From contig JBBIIE010000115.1 of the NCBI GenBank assembly GCA_037446605.1, positions 1-10,749 on the forward strand: DNA of 10,749 nt, in the 5' to 3' direction. The DNA is from JANXAZ01 sp037446605. GTDB taxonomy: Bacteria; Pseudomonadota; Alphaproteobacteria; Geminicoccales; Geminicoccaceae. Shown in pieces: positions 1 through 6,361 of this stretch. A program made the translations under genes and the position numbers. Under the pieces are notes generated by a model, which worked only from the letters and a program-made list of their open reading frames with translations, was not told the origin of the DNA and did no database searches. Each line of letters opens with the position of its first letter. Position 1 is the stretch's first letter.

Positions 1-642
1 GATGGCGCATGTAAAATTTTCCGACAGCCAGAGGTGGCCCTGGGATGACCGGGCCGTGCATGCAACGGACCCGGCCTTCCCCTCGGCCGGCCTCGAAGGC
101 ACCGCCACCGCCGCGGAGGCCAGCGCCACGAGCAGCGCGGCGGTCACGAACGCGCCGCGCCAGCCGACCGCCTCGACCAGGAGGGCGAGCGGCGTGGCAC
201 CCAGCAGGCTGCCGCTGGCGGCGATGGCGAGCAGCACCGAGGACAGCGCCGCGAACCGTTCGACCGGCCAGAAGCGGGCCACCACGACGAGCGTGGCCAT
301 GTAGACCGGCGAGCAGCCGAGCCCGATCGCCACCTGGCCGAGGATCGCCTGGCCGCGGCCGGTGGCCGTGGCGAGCAGCAGGCAGCCGGCGGCGGCGAGG
401 AGGAACAGGCCCGCCGCACTGCGCCGCGGCCCGAACCGGTCGAGGGCCATGCCCACGAGCGGCTGGGCCAGCGCGAAGGCGAGGAACCAGGCGGCCGAGA
501 GGGTGCCGAGCTCGGCCGGGTCGAGGGCCAGGTCGCGCGCCAGCTCCGGGGCGACGAGCCCGAGCGCGATGCGGAAGAGCTGCGAGAGGACGTTCGCCGC
601 GGTCAGCGCGACGAGCCCGGGCAGCGGGCCCGCCGGTCGCAC
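1..642 (-). CDS. MFS transporter, N-terminal half (partial, runs off left edge)
   Basis: The minus-strand frame opens with GTG at 642, nine bases after the stop of the fnr-like gene, and stays open to the window edge (214 codons seen). It encodes the first six membrane segments of a major facilitator transporter. The loop between segments 2 and 3 carries the family motif DRFGPRR (motif A), followed by alternating Ala/Leu/Val-rich helices and the stretch VARFWPVERFAALSS. The half ends at VGWRGAFVTAALLVALAS, the usual end of helix 6. Position next to an FNR-type regulator recalls NarK-like nitrate/nitrite transporters, but no substrate signature is visible in this half. The GTG has no good ribosome binding site, so translation may depend on coupling to the regulator. 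The last 20-25 residues are polar, and the DNA there includes an AT-rich patch, so this may be the normal central loop or a disrupted gene. The MFS call is firm; the substrate is unknown. Confidence 0.8.
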   Translation of the reverse strand, partial: MRPAGPLPGLVALTAANVLSQLFRIALGLVAPELARDLALDPAELGTLSAAWFLAFALAQPLVGMALDRFGPRRSAAGLFLLAAAGCLLLATATGRGQAILGQVAIGLGCSPVYMATLVVVARFWPVERFAALSSVLLAIAASGSLLGATPLALLVEAVGWRGAFVTAALLVALASAAVAVPSRPAEGKAGSVACTARSSQGHLWLSENFTCAI

Positions 643-651
643 CCTGCGGGC

Positions 652-1395
652 TCAGCCGGACGCCGAGGCGGCCGCGAGCCGGCCCTGATCGGCCACCACG
701 AAATGGTGCCGGTCGATCATGCGGATCAGGCCTTCGGCGTTGGCCGCCTGGATCGCCCGGCTCACCGTCTCGATGGTGAGGCCCAGATAGTCGGCGATGT
801 CGTAGCGGCTCATCACCAGCTCCACGCTTCCCCGCCCCGACGCCGCCTGACGCCGCGCCAGCGCCAGGAGGAAGCTCGCCACCCGCTCCCGCGCGCTCTT
901 GCGGCCGAGCAGGAGCATCTGCTCCTGGGCCGCGGCGAGCTCGGAGGAGGCGCGGCTCAACAGCTCCTTCTCGAGCATCGGATGGCGCTCCAGAAGGGCC
1001 ATGAACCGCTCGCGCGGGAAGCGGCAGAGCAGGGTGTCGCCGACCGTCTCGGCGCTGTACGCGTAGGTGCGGAAGAAGGCGAGCCCGAGGAAGTCGCCGG
1101 CGAGCAGGAAGCCGGTGATCTGCCGACGGCCGTCGCGCAGCATCTTGAAGAGCTTGATGGCACCCTCGTGGATCGTGAACAGGTGCTCGGCCGGATCGCC
1201 CTCGTCGAACAGCACCCGCCCCGCCGGCAGCTTCATCCGGGTGGTGATCGTCTCGAGCTCGTCGAGCGCGTCGATCGCCATCGACCGGCACACCGAGATC
1301 GCCCGGACCCGACAGGTCTCGCACAGGGTGGCGCAGCGCCCCCCGGCAGCCGCTCCCTCGGTCGATTGCTCGACCGCGTTGTCCGCCCTGCGCAC
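652..1395 (-). CDS. fnr: FNR-type oxygen-sensing transcriptional regulator (Crp/Fnr family)
   Basis: This 247-residue protein has the Crp/Fnr layout: an N-terminal cysteine cluster, a cyclic-nucleotide-binding-like barrel (about 45-130), a dimer helix (about 140-170) and a C-terminal winged helix-turn-helix (about 170-235). Cysteines 25, 28 and 36 (C-x2-C-x7-C, the FnrN/FixK2 spacing) and Cys124 match the four ligands of the oxygen-labile [4Fe-4S] cluster of FNR; Cys21 is extra. The recognition helix has E209, S212 and R213, the residues that read TTGAT half-sites in E. coli FNR, at identical numbers. It should therefore dimerise and bind DNA when oxygen is low. The start is GTG at 1395, fixed by an AGGAGGT six bases upstream. 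A TTGAT-N4-GTCAA site lies 36 bp upstream of the start, suggesting autoregulation. An MFS gene follows in the same frame after the TGA stop. fnrN, fnrL and aadR are equivalent names in relatives. Confidence 0.93.
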   Translation of the reverse strand: MRRADNAVEQSTEGAAAGGRCATLCETCRVRAISVCRSMAIDALDELETITTRMKLPAGRVLFDEGDPAEHLFTIHEGAIKLFKMLRDGRRQITGFLLAGDFLGLAFFRTYAYSAETVGDTLLCRFPRERFMALLERHPMLEKELLSRASSELAAAQEQMLLLGRKSARERVASFLLALARRQAASGRGSVELVMSRYDIADYLGLTIETVSRAIQAANAEGLIRMIDRHHFVVADQGRLAAASASG

Positions 1396-1401
1396 CGGCC
1401 T

Positions 1402-1408
1402 ACCTCCT
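1402..1408 (-). promoter_or_regulatory. Strong ribosome binding site of the fnr-like gene
   Basis: AGGAGGT on the minus strand lies six bases before GTG 1395. It is a full anti-16S match and decides the non-ATG start. Because it must be transcribed, the transcript has to begin upstream of about 1409. Confidence 0.75.
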
Positions 1409-1414
1409 GTAGAG

Positions 1415-1444
1415 GAGTAAGTCCGAGCTTTTGATTTGGGTCAA
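1415..1444 (-). promoter_or_regulatory. Candidate sigma-70-type promoter of the fnr-like gene
   Basis: On the minus strand TTGACC (1444-1439) is a good -35 hexamer. It is followed after 18 bases by TTACTC (1420-1415), a weak -10. Transcription would start near 1408, just in front of or within the ribosome binding site. The -35 overlaps the FNR box, so bound FNR would block the polymerase. The weak -10 keeps confidence low. Confidence 0.3.
1431..1444. promoter_or_regulatory. FNR/anaerobox operator between divergent genes
   Basis: The sequence TTGAT-TTGG-GTCAA matches the FNR/FixK consensus TTGAT-N4-ATCAA at nine of ten specified positions. It lies between the fnr-like gene (GTG at 1395, minus) and the gene starting at 1480 (plus). 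The local AT-richness contrasts with the surrounding DNA. Its centre, 1437.5, is about 42 bp from both start codons. For the plus-strand gene, class II activation at -41.5 would place transcription start near 1479. For the fnr-like gene the box overlaps a candidate -35 element, which would fit autorepression as in E. coli fnr. The match is seen directly; the regulatory direction is inference. Confidence 0.8.
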
Positions 1445-1479
1445 TGCCGAGCGATCGACACCGCGGCAAAGTGCCGGCG

Positions 1480-2028
1480 ATGCTCCGAAGCCACACCCTG
1501 GAGATCGAGGTCGCGGGCCTTCCGGGCTGGTCCTGGCGACCGCTCGGCCGGGGTGATCTGGCGCTCGCCTGGCCGCTCGCCAGCCTCACGGGTGCCGCTC
1601 CCGACCTGCCCGCCTGGCTGGCGCTGGCGGGCGGCTGGCTCGCCGCCGCCGCCCGGGAGAACGGCGGGCTCGGCGCGCTCGCGAGCCCGGGTGGCGTGCT
1701 CGTGGCGCTCGCCCGGCACGGGGTCCAAAGCCGCGGCGGCCGGCGACTGCTCCGTGTGCCGTGGCTGCGCACCCTCGAGGTCACCGCCACCCCGCGCAAC
1801 CTGGAGGCGCTGGTCGAAACCCTCGTCCAGCTCTCCCGACGGGCCGGCTGCGCGGTTCTCGAGCTGGTCGCCGACGAGACGAGCCGGGACGGGCTCGCGC
1901 TGCTGGCCGACCGGCTCGGCCTCGCGCGGCAGGGCGACCGCTGGTGGCGCGAGCTCGGTCCCGGCGCCGAGATCCTGCCCCTGCCGCGGCGCCGCGCCAC
2001 GCGCGCCGGCTCGACGCTCGACGGCTGA
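1480..2028 (+). CDS. Uncharacterised protein, possibly a divergent GNAT-like acetyltransferase, next to an FNR box
   Basis: I do not recognise this gene securely. The frame is open from ATG 1444, but that codon lies inside the FNR box, so the second ATG at 1480 (182 residues) is the more likely start; its ribosome binding site is weak. The protein begins LEIEVAGLPGWSWRPLGRGD and has an Ala/Leu-rich middle. The second half runs strand (LRTLEVTA), helix (RNLEALVETLVQLSRRAG), strand (AVLELVAD), helix (DGLALLADRLGL), then RWWREL. That order resembles the C-terminal half of GNAT acetyltransferases, in which a GF turn and an aromatic strand close the fold. The pyrophosphate-binding R/QxxGxG/A motif is not clear, so activity is doubtful. 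It is divergent from the fnr-like gene with the FNR operator between them, suggesting expression in low oxygen. Codon use matches its neighbours, supporting a real gene. No partner gene follows on this strand. Confidence 0.6.
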   Translation: MLRSHTLEIEVAGLPGWSWRPLGRGDLALAWPLASLTGAAPDLPAWLALAGGWLAAAARENGGLGALASPGGVLVALARHGVQSRGGRRLLRVPWLRTLEVTATPRNLEALVETLVQLSRRAGCAVLELVADETSRDGLALLADRLGLARQGDRWWRELGPGAEILPLPRRRATRAGSTLDG

Positions 2029-2039
2029 GGCGGCGCCGG

Positions 2040-3335
2040 TCAGCCGCCGAGCGTCTCGTCCACCTCGCGGAAGGTGCAGCGCTCGGCGACCGGCGGCGCC
2101 ACCCCGGGGTGACCGGCGCCGCGCGCGATCAGCGCCGCCACGCGCGCGTCGGTGTCGTAGCCGGTGTGTGCCGAGAGCGGATTGGCGGCCTCGCCCAGGC
2201 CGAGCAGCGAGCCGACCGACGCCACGTTGAGGAAGACGTTGATCGGTCGGGGGCACAGCCGCGACTCGACGAACGCGTCGACCCATTCCCGCGGCACGGG
2301 ATAGCTCATCAGATCGTTCGGGTCGCTGATCGCGACGAGGTCGGTGCGGGCGAAGAAGCGCCGCTCGGGCGCGGGCGCGCCCGGACCGCAGAACTGCGCG
2401 GCTTCGCCACGGATCTCCTGCGGCGCGGCACCGGCCTCGAGCAGCGGCAGCTGGTTGGAGAGCATGAACACCGGCAGCTCGATCTCGCGGAAGGCGGCGA
2501 CCATGCGCCGCGCCCGCGGGTGCTCGACGATCGCCGGGAGCGTGACCAGCCGTTGCAGTGCGTCGAGGGTCGCCCGACTGCCGAGGCTGTGGGTGATGAA
2601 GGCCAGATCGTCCCGGCCGATCCGCTCGCCGAAGCCCGGCAAGTCCGGCCCACAGACCACGTCGCGGGTCTCCGTCGGCAGCTCGTCCCAGCGGCGCGCC
2701 ACGGCCCAGCAGAGGGTCTGCCCCACCGCGCTCAGGATCTTCGGGCGCTGCACCCCGGCGAAGGCGATCGGATCCGGCGCGATGTCGTTCACGAAGGCCC
2801 GCATGGTCTGGTTGACCGAGGCCCGCCGGCTCGTGAAGTCGCTGTTGCGGTCGAAGTCGATCGCCTCCTCGGCGTATCGGGTGACGACCGACCAGGTGAG
2901 CTCGTGGAAATCGAGCACGCGCCGGCGGCGCGCGTCCGCCATGCGGGTGATGTTGATCTCGCCGACCTCGTCGCCCTGACCGCTCGGATCCTCGATGACG
3001 ATCCGCTTGGCCCGCGGCGCCAGCACCTCGAGGCCGAGGGCGCGGCCGAGATTGTCCGCGAGCGCCGCGCCGTGGCCCGGCAGATGCGTGCCGATGCCGT
3101 GGATGAAGAGGACCTCGAGCTCGCGCCGGTCGGGCTCGCTGCCGATCGGCGGCGGGCCGTCCTGGGCGGCGAGAAGGCCCTCGAGGCCCTGGAAGGGCGG
3201 GCCCACGACCTCGCACTTCCTGGTGTCCTCGGCCGTCCGCCCGGTCGCCTCCAGCACCGCCTGGGCGACCCCGCGGCCGAGGCTCTCGCACGCGGCGAGG
3301 GCGAGGACGGCGAGCAGCACGAGCGGCCGGCGCAT
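2040..3335 (-). CDS. Secreted lipoprotein of the alpha/beta-hydrolase (lipase/esterase-like) fold
   Basis: From ATG 3335 the protein has 431 residues and starts with a lipoprotein signal: basic MRRP, a hydrophobic core, then the lipobox LALAAC with Cys16 as lipidation site. The frame extends upstream to GTG 3368, but that gives a poor signal and no ribosome site. After a spacer the hydrolase core begins with a strand and the oxyanion-type HGIG (79-82). The nucleophile elbow is FITHSLGS with Ser250. Candidate acid and base are in SDPNDLMSYP (about 340-350) and NPLSAHTGYD (about residue 400). Several cysteines (41, 209, 228 and later ones) could form disulphides in the periplasm. It should be anchored to a membrane facing the periplasm and act on esters or lipids; the substrate cannot be told. 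It is divergent from rnd with 92 bp between starts and stands alone on its strand, so it is not clearly part of an operon. Confidence 0.8.
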   Translation of the reverse strand: MRRPLVLLAVLALAACESLGRGVAQAVLEATGRTAEDTRKCEVVGPPFQGLEGLLAAQDGPPPIGSEPDRRELEVLFIHGIGTHLPGHGAALADNLGRALGLEVLAPRAKRIVIEDPSGQGDEVGEINITRMADARRRRVLDFHELTWSVVTRYAEEAIDFDRNSDFTSRRASVNQTMRAFVNDIAPDPIAFAGVQRPKILSAVGQTLCWAVARRWDELPTETRDVVCGPDLPGFGERIGRDDLAFITHSLGSRATLDALQRLVTLPAIVEHPRARRMVAAFREIELPVFMLSNQLPLLEAGAAPQEIRGEAAQFCGPGAPAPERRFFARTDLVAISDPNDLMSYPVPREWVDAFVESRLCPRPINVFLNVASVGSLLGLGEAANPLSAHTGYDTDARVAALIARGAGHPGVAPPVAERCTFREVDETLGG

Positions 3336-3427
3336 CGCTCGTCTGTGGGCCGAAGCCGGCGCTCGCACAAGCCCCGGGAGCGGGCGAGGCTGGCCAGGCG
3401 GGCGCGGTCGGGCTAGGAGCGCGGGCG

Positions 3428-4582
3428 ATGCGGCTCGTCGCCACCACCAGGGACCTTTCGGAGCTGTGCGAGCGGCTCGCGCGCGAGCGCTTCGTCACGG
3501 TCGACACCGAGTTCATGCGCGACCGGACCTACTGGCCGAAGCTCTGCCTCGTGCAGCTCGCGGGCGAGCAGGAGGCGGCCGCGGTCGACCCGCTCGCACC
3601 GGGCATCGACCTCGCCCCGCTGCTCGCACTGATGGCCGAGGAGCGCGTCCTCAAGGTGTTCCACGCCTGCCGCCAGGACCTCGAGATCTTCTGGATCCTC
3701 ATGGGTGGGCGGGTGCCGGCGCCGATCTACGACACCCAGGTCGCCGCCATGGTGTGCGGCTTCGGCGAGGAGGTGGCCTACGACACGCTCGTCCAGAAGC
3801 TCGCCAAGGCCCGGCTCGACAAGAGCTTCCGCTTCACCGACTGGTCGCGGCGGCCGCTGACCGAGGCGCAGCTGCGCTACGCGCTCGCCGACGTCACCCA
3901 TCTGCGGGTGATCTTCGAGCAGCTGGCGAGCCGGATCGATGCCGCCGGGCGCAGCGAGTGGGTCGCCGAGGAGCTCGCCCGGCTGACCGACCCGGGCCTG
4001 TTCGAGCAGCCGCCGGAGGAGGCCTGGCGCCGGCTCAAGCTGCGCACCCGCGACCCGCGCTTCCTGGCGGTGGCGCAGCGGCTGGCCGCTTGGCGCGAGC
4101 GCACGGCCAGGGCCCGCGATCTGCCGCGGCAGCGCATCCTACGCGACGACCTCCTGCTCGAGATCGCCGCGCACAAGCCGCGCACGGTCGAGGAGCTCCG
4201 CTCGCACGAGCGGATCAGCCTCGACAAGGCGAGCCTCGCCGCGGTCGTGGCCGCGGTCAACGAAGCGATGGCCATCCCGGCCGCGGACCTCCCCGAGCTC
4301 GTCGAGCCGGTCGAGACGCCGCGCGGCATCGGCCCGCTCGTCGACCTCCTGCGGGTGCTCCTCAAGCTCTGCTGCGAGCAGGCCGACGTCGCGCAGCGGC
4401 TGGTGGCGAGCACCGCCGACCTCGAGGCGATCGCCCTCGACGACGAGGCCGACGTGCCGGTGCTCAAGGGCTGGCGCCGCGAGCTGTTCGGCGAGGCGGC
4501 GCTCGCCCTCAAGCACGGCCGGATCGCGCTCGGCCTGCGCAACCGCCGGCCGACCGTGCTCGCGCTCGGCAACGGCGGGTGA
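3428..4582 (+). CDS. rnd: Ribonuclease D
   Basis: This 384-residue protein matches RNase D (375 in E. coli), a 3'-5' exoribonuclease that trims tRNA precursors and other small RNAs in the cytoplasm. The DEDDy exonuclease core is complete: D26 and E28 in VTVDTEF, D84 in HACRQDLE, and Y151/D155 in YALADVTHL; D26/E28 and D84 lie within a residue or two of the E. coli positions, Y151/D155 at the same ones. The C-terminal half contains an HRDC-type helical domain (about 205-290, including RDLPRQRILRDDLL and HKPRTVEELRS). ATG 3428 is preceded by AGGAG at 3415-3419, eight bases upstream. The stop overlaps the next gene's GTG in GTGA, so the two are probably co-transcribed. Nothing is missing or unusual. 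Confidence 0.95.
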   Translation: MRLVATTRDLSELCERLARERFVTVDTEFMRDRTYWPKLCLVQLAGEQEAAAVDPLAPGIDLAPLLALMAEERVLKVFHACRQDLEIFWILMGGRVPAPIYDTQVAAMVCGFGEEVAYDTLVQKLAKARLDKSFRFTDWSRRPLTEAQLRYALADVTHLRVIFEQLASRIDAAGRSEWVAEELARLTDPGLFEQPPEEAWRRLKLRTRDPRFLAVAQRLAAWRERTARARDLPRQRILRDDLLLEIAAHKPRTVEELRSHERISLDKASLAAVVAAVNEAMAIPAADLPELVEPVETPRGIGPLVDLLRVLLKLCCEQADVAQRLVASTADLEAIALDDEADVPVLKGWRRELFGEAALALKHGRIALGLRNRRPTVLALGNGG

Positions 4583-5400
4583 GCATTCTCGTCGTCGGCC
4601 GGGGCTTCCTCGGCCGGGCGATCGCGGCCGCACTCGGGACCGATGGCCGCCTGCTCGGCCACGCAGCGGTCGTCGAGCCGGACGCGCTCGCGGGCGCGCG
4701 GGCGGTCGTGTGGGCCGGCCGCCACCCGGCGCTGGGACGGCCGGACTGGAGGCTCGAGGCCGACCTGGAGCCGGCGGTGGCGCGGCGCGCGGCCGAGGCC
4801 GGCATCGCCTTCCTCTCGCTCGGTACGCGCAAGGTCTACGCGCCCGCCGCGGGCCCGCTCGACGAGGCCGCCCGGCTCGGCCCGAGCGACCTCTACGGTG
4901 CCCAGAAGCTCGCGCTCGAGGCCGCACTCCTGGCGGTGCCCGGTCTGGCACTGACCCGGCTGCGGCTCGCCAACATCTTCGGCTTCGAGCGCGACCCCGC
5001 CCGCACGAGCTTCATGACCCGGCTCCTGGCGACCCTCCTGGCCACCGGCGAGGTCCGCCTCGACGTCGCCCCCACGGTGCAGCGCGACTTCCTGCCGGTC
5101 GAGGCCGCGGCGGCCTGGATCGCGCGCCTCGCCCGCGATCCGCCGGGCGGGGTGCTCAACCTCGGCTCGGGCACCGGCCTCGCCCTCGGCGAGGTGGCGG
5201 GTGCTGTCGTCGAGGGCTTCGGCCGCGGCCGGATCGTCGTCCTGGATCCGGTCGAGCGCGACGCCTTCGTGCTCGACGTCGGTCGGCTGCGGAGCCACCT
5301 GCCCGAGGCGCGCATCACCGCCCTGGCCGTGCTCGAGGCGTGCCGGGAGGTGGGCAGGCGGCTCGCCGCCGAGGTCGGGTGCCGCGACCCCTGGGCCTAG
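4579..5400 (+). CDS. NAD(P)-dependent epimerase/dehydratase-like protein (extended SDR)
   Basis: This 273-residue extended-SDR protein starts at GTG 4579, which overlaps the rnd stop (GTGA) and implies translational coupling. It opens directly with the nucleotide-binding strand SILVVGRGFLGRAIA; the glycine motif is G7-x-G9-x2-G12. The catalytic set is visible as LGT83RKVY and Y106-GAQ-K110 (YxxxK). RLANIFGF resembles the substrate-site segment of sugar-nucleotide epimerases and dTDP-4-dehydrorhamnose reductases, and QRDFLPVE followed by GGVLNLGSGTG is typical of UDP-glucose 4-epimerase relatives. It is somewhat short (family usually 290-340), mainly in the region between the first glycine motif and residue 80. 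The likely substrate is a nucleotide sugar, but no other glycan genes are in the window. The stop TAG (5398-5400) interlocks with the convergent pdxY stop. Confidence 0.85.
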   Translation: MSILVVGRGFLGRAIAAALGTDGRLLGHAAVVEPDALAGARAVVWAGRHPALGRPDWRLEADLEPAVARRAAEAGIAFLSLGTRKVYAPAAGPLDEAARLGPSDLYGAQKLALEAALLAVPGLALTRLRLANIFGFERDPARTSFMTRLLATLLATGEVRLDVAPTVQRDFLPVEAAAAWIARLARDPPGGVLNLGSGTGLALGEVAGAVVEGFGRGRIVVLDPVERDAFVLDVGRLRSHLPEARITALAVLEACREVGRRLAAEVGCRDPWA

Positions 5401-6251
5401 GCCAGCCGCACGACCTCGAAGCGGCGGCTCGGGTGGACGATCTCCTCCTGCGCCGCCACGAGCAGGAGCTCGCGCGAGCCGGCGCGGAAGGTCGCCTCGA
5501 CGAGCCCGTACATGGCGGCGGCGGCACGGCCGAGGGCGAGGTCGGCGCGGCCCTCGGCGAGCCACTCGCCGAGCAGGAGGGCGGTGAAGGCGTCGCCGGT
5601 GCCGTTCAGCGTCACCGGCAGGCGCGGGGTCCAGACGACCCACGAGCCCTCCGCACTGTCGGCCAGGATGCCGAGCTCGTCGGGTCGCTCGGGCAGCACG
5701 AGGCTCGTGGCGACCACGAGGCGCGGACCGCGCGCCCGCACCGCGCGTGCCGCGGCGAGCGCCTCGGCGAGCGTGCCGACCTCGCGGTCGGCGAGCCAGG
5801 CGAGCTCGAAGCGGTTCGACTTGAGGATCGTGGCGAGCGGCACGAGCCGATCGCGCAACAGCTCGGGGATGCCGGGGCGGACGAAGAAGCCGCGGCCGTC
5901 GTCGCCCATCACCGGGTCGCAGGCGAACAGCGCCTCGGGGCGGTGGTGCCGCACCCGCTCGACCGCCTCGGCGACGATGGCGATGGTGGCCGGATCGCCC
6001 ACATAGCCCGACAGAACCGCCCGGGTGCGGGCCAGCGCGCCGCGTTCCTCGAGGCCGAGGAGCAGCTCGGACAGCCACTCGGGTGCCACCGGCCGACCGC
6101 GGAATCCTCCGTAGCCCGTGTGGTTGGAGAACAGCACGGTCGGCATCGGCCAGACCTCGAACCCCAGCCGCTGCAGGGGGAACAGCGCGGCGCTGTTGCC
6201 GACGTGGCCGTAGGCGACGAGCGATTGGATCGAGAGGATCCCGTCCTGCAT
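5397..6251 (-). CDS. pdxY: Pyridoxal kinase PdxY
   Basis: This kinase phosphorylates pyridoxal to pyridoxal 5'-phosphate in the vitamin B6 salvage pathway. The N-terminus GILSIQSLVAYGHVGNSAA aligns almost residue for residue with E. coli PdxY, followed by PLQRLGFEVWPMPTVLFSNH and TGYG of the pyridoxal pocket. CDPVMGDDG carries the acidic nucleotide-site residues and NGTGDAF, near the C-terminal third, is the anion hole with the catalytic Asp, as in the ribokinase superfamily. Length from ATG 6251 is 284 residues (E. coli 287). ATG 6263 is an alternative start four codons upstream, close to an AGGCAGG; the frame is open further up but that part is Pro/Gly-rich and not family-like. It is divergent from pdxH, so both B6 salvage genes could share control in the 110 bp between them. 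Its TAG stop lies in the same CTAG as the stop of the facing gene. Confidence 0.93.
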   Translation of the reverse strand: MQDGILSIQSLVAYGHVGNSAALFPLQRLGFEVWPMPTVLFSNHTGYGGFRGRPVAPEWLSELLLGLEERGALARTRAVLSGYVGDPATIAIVAEAVERVRHHRPEALFACDPVMGDDGRGFFVRPGIPELLRDRLVPLATILKSNRFELAWLADREVGTLAEALAAARAVRARGPRLVVATSLVLPERPDELGILADSAEGSWVVWTPRLPVTLNGTGDAFTALLLGEWLAEGRADLALGRAAAAMYGLVEATFRAGSRELLLVAAQEEIVHPSRRFEVVRLA

Positions 6252-6350
6252 CGGGCGCTGCATCCTGCCTGGCGCCACCGGTCCGGCCGTGGGCGCGGGA
6301 AGCGGCCCTTCCCAGGCCCCAGCCGGCGCCCTAGAGGAAGGTCCATTCAC

Positions 6351-6356
6351 GGAGGG
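6351..6356 (+). promoter_or_regulatory. Ribosome binding site of pdxH
   Basis: GGAGGG lies five bases before ATG 6362. It supports that start for pdxH. Confidence 0.65.
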
Positions 6357-6361
6357 ACGGG

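Noticed and set aside
2..304. Plus-strand reading frame at the left edge
   Set aside because: It is antisense to the MFS helices, Ala/Ser/Thr-rich and without motifs. It could only be real in its first few codons if an inserted element ends here, which cannot be judged from this window.
1444..1479. Earlier ATG 1444 as start of the unknown plus-strand gene
   Set aside because: The codon overlaps the FNR box and lacks a ribosome site. If the box activates from the usual distance, transcription would begin downstream of this ATG.
1441..3516. Very long open frame on the minus strand (about 690 codons)
   Set aside because: The translation is Arg/Pro/Ala-rich low-complexity sequence with no motifs, and it is out of frame with the lipoprotein hydrolase on the same strand and the unknown gene on the other. 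Such frames are expected in this GC-rich DNA.
2995..4578. Plus-strand open frame leading into the epimerase-like gene
   Set aside because: Only the part from GTG 4579 has family motifs. Upstream it is a shadow of rnd and of the hydrolase gene, so a giant fusion is not supported.
3877..6078. Minus-strand frame of over 700 codons across rnd, the epimerase-like gene and pdxY
   Set aside because: Its composition is Arg/Pro/Gly/Ala-biased without recognisable domains, and the genes it covers have clear catalytic motifs in other frames.
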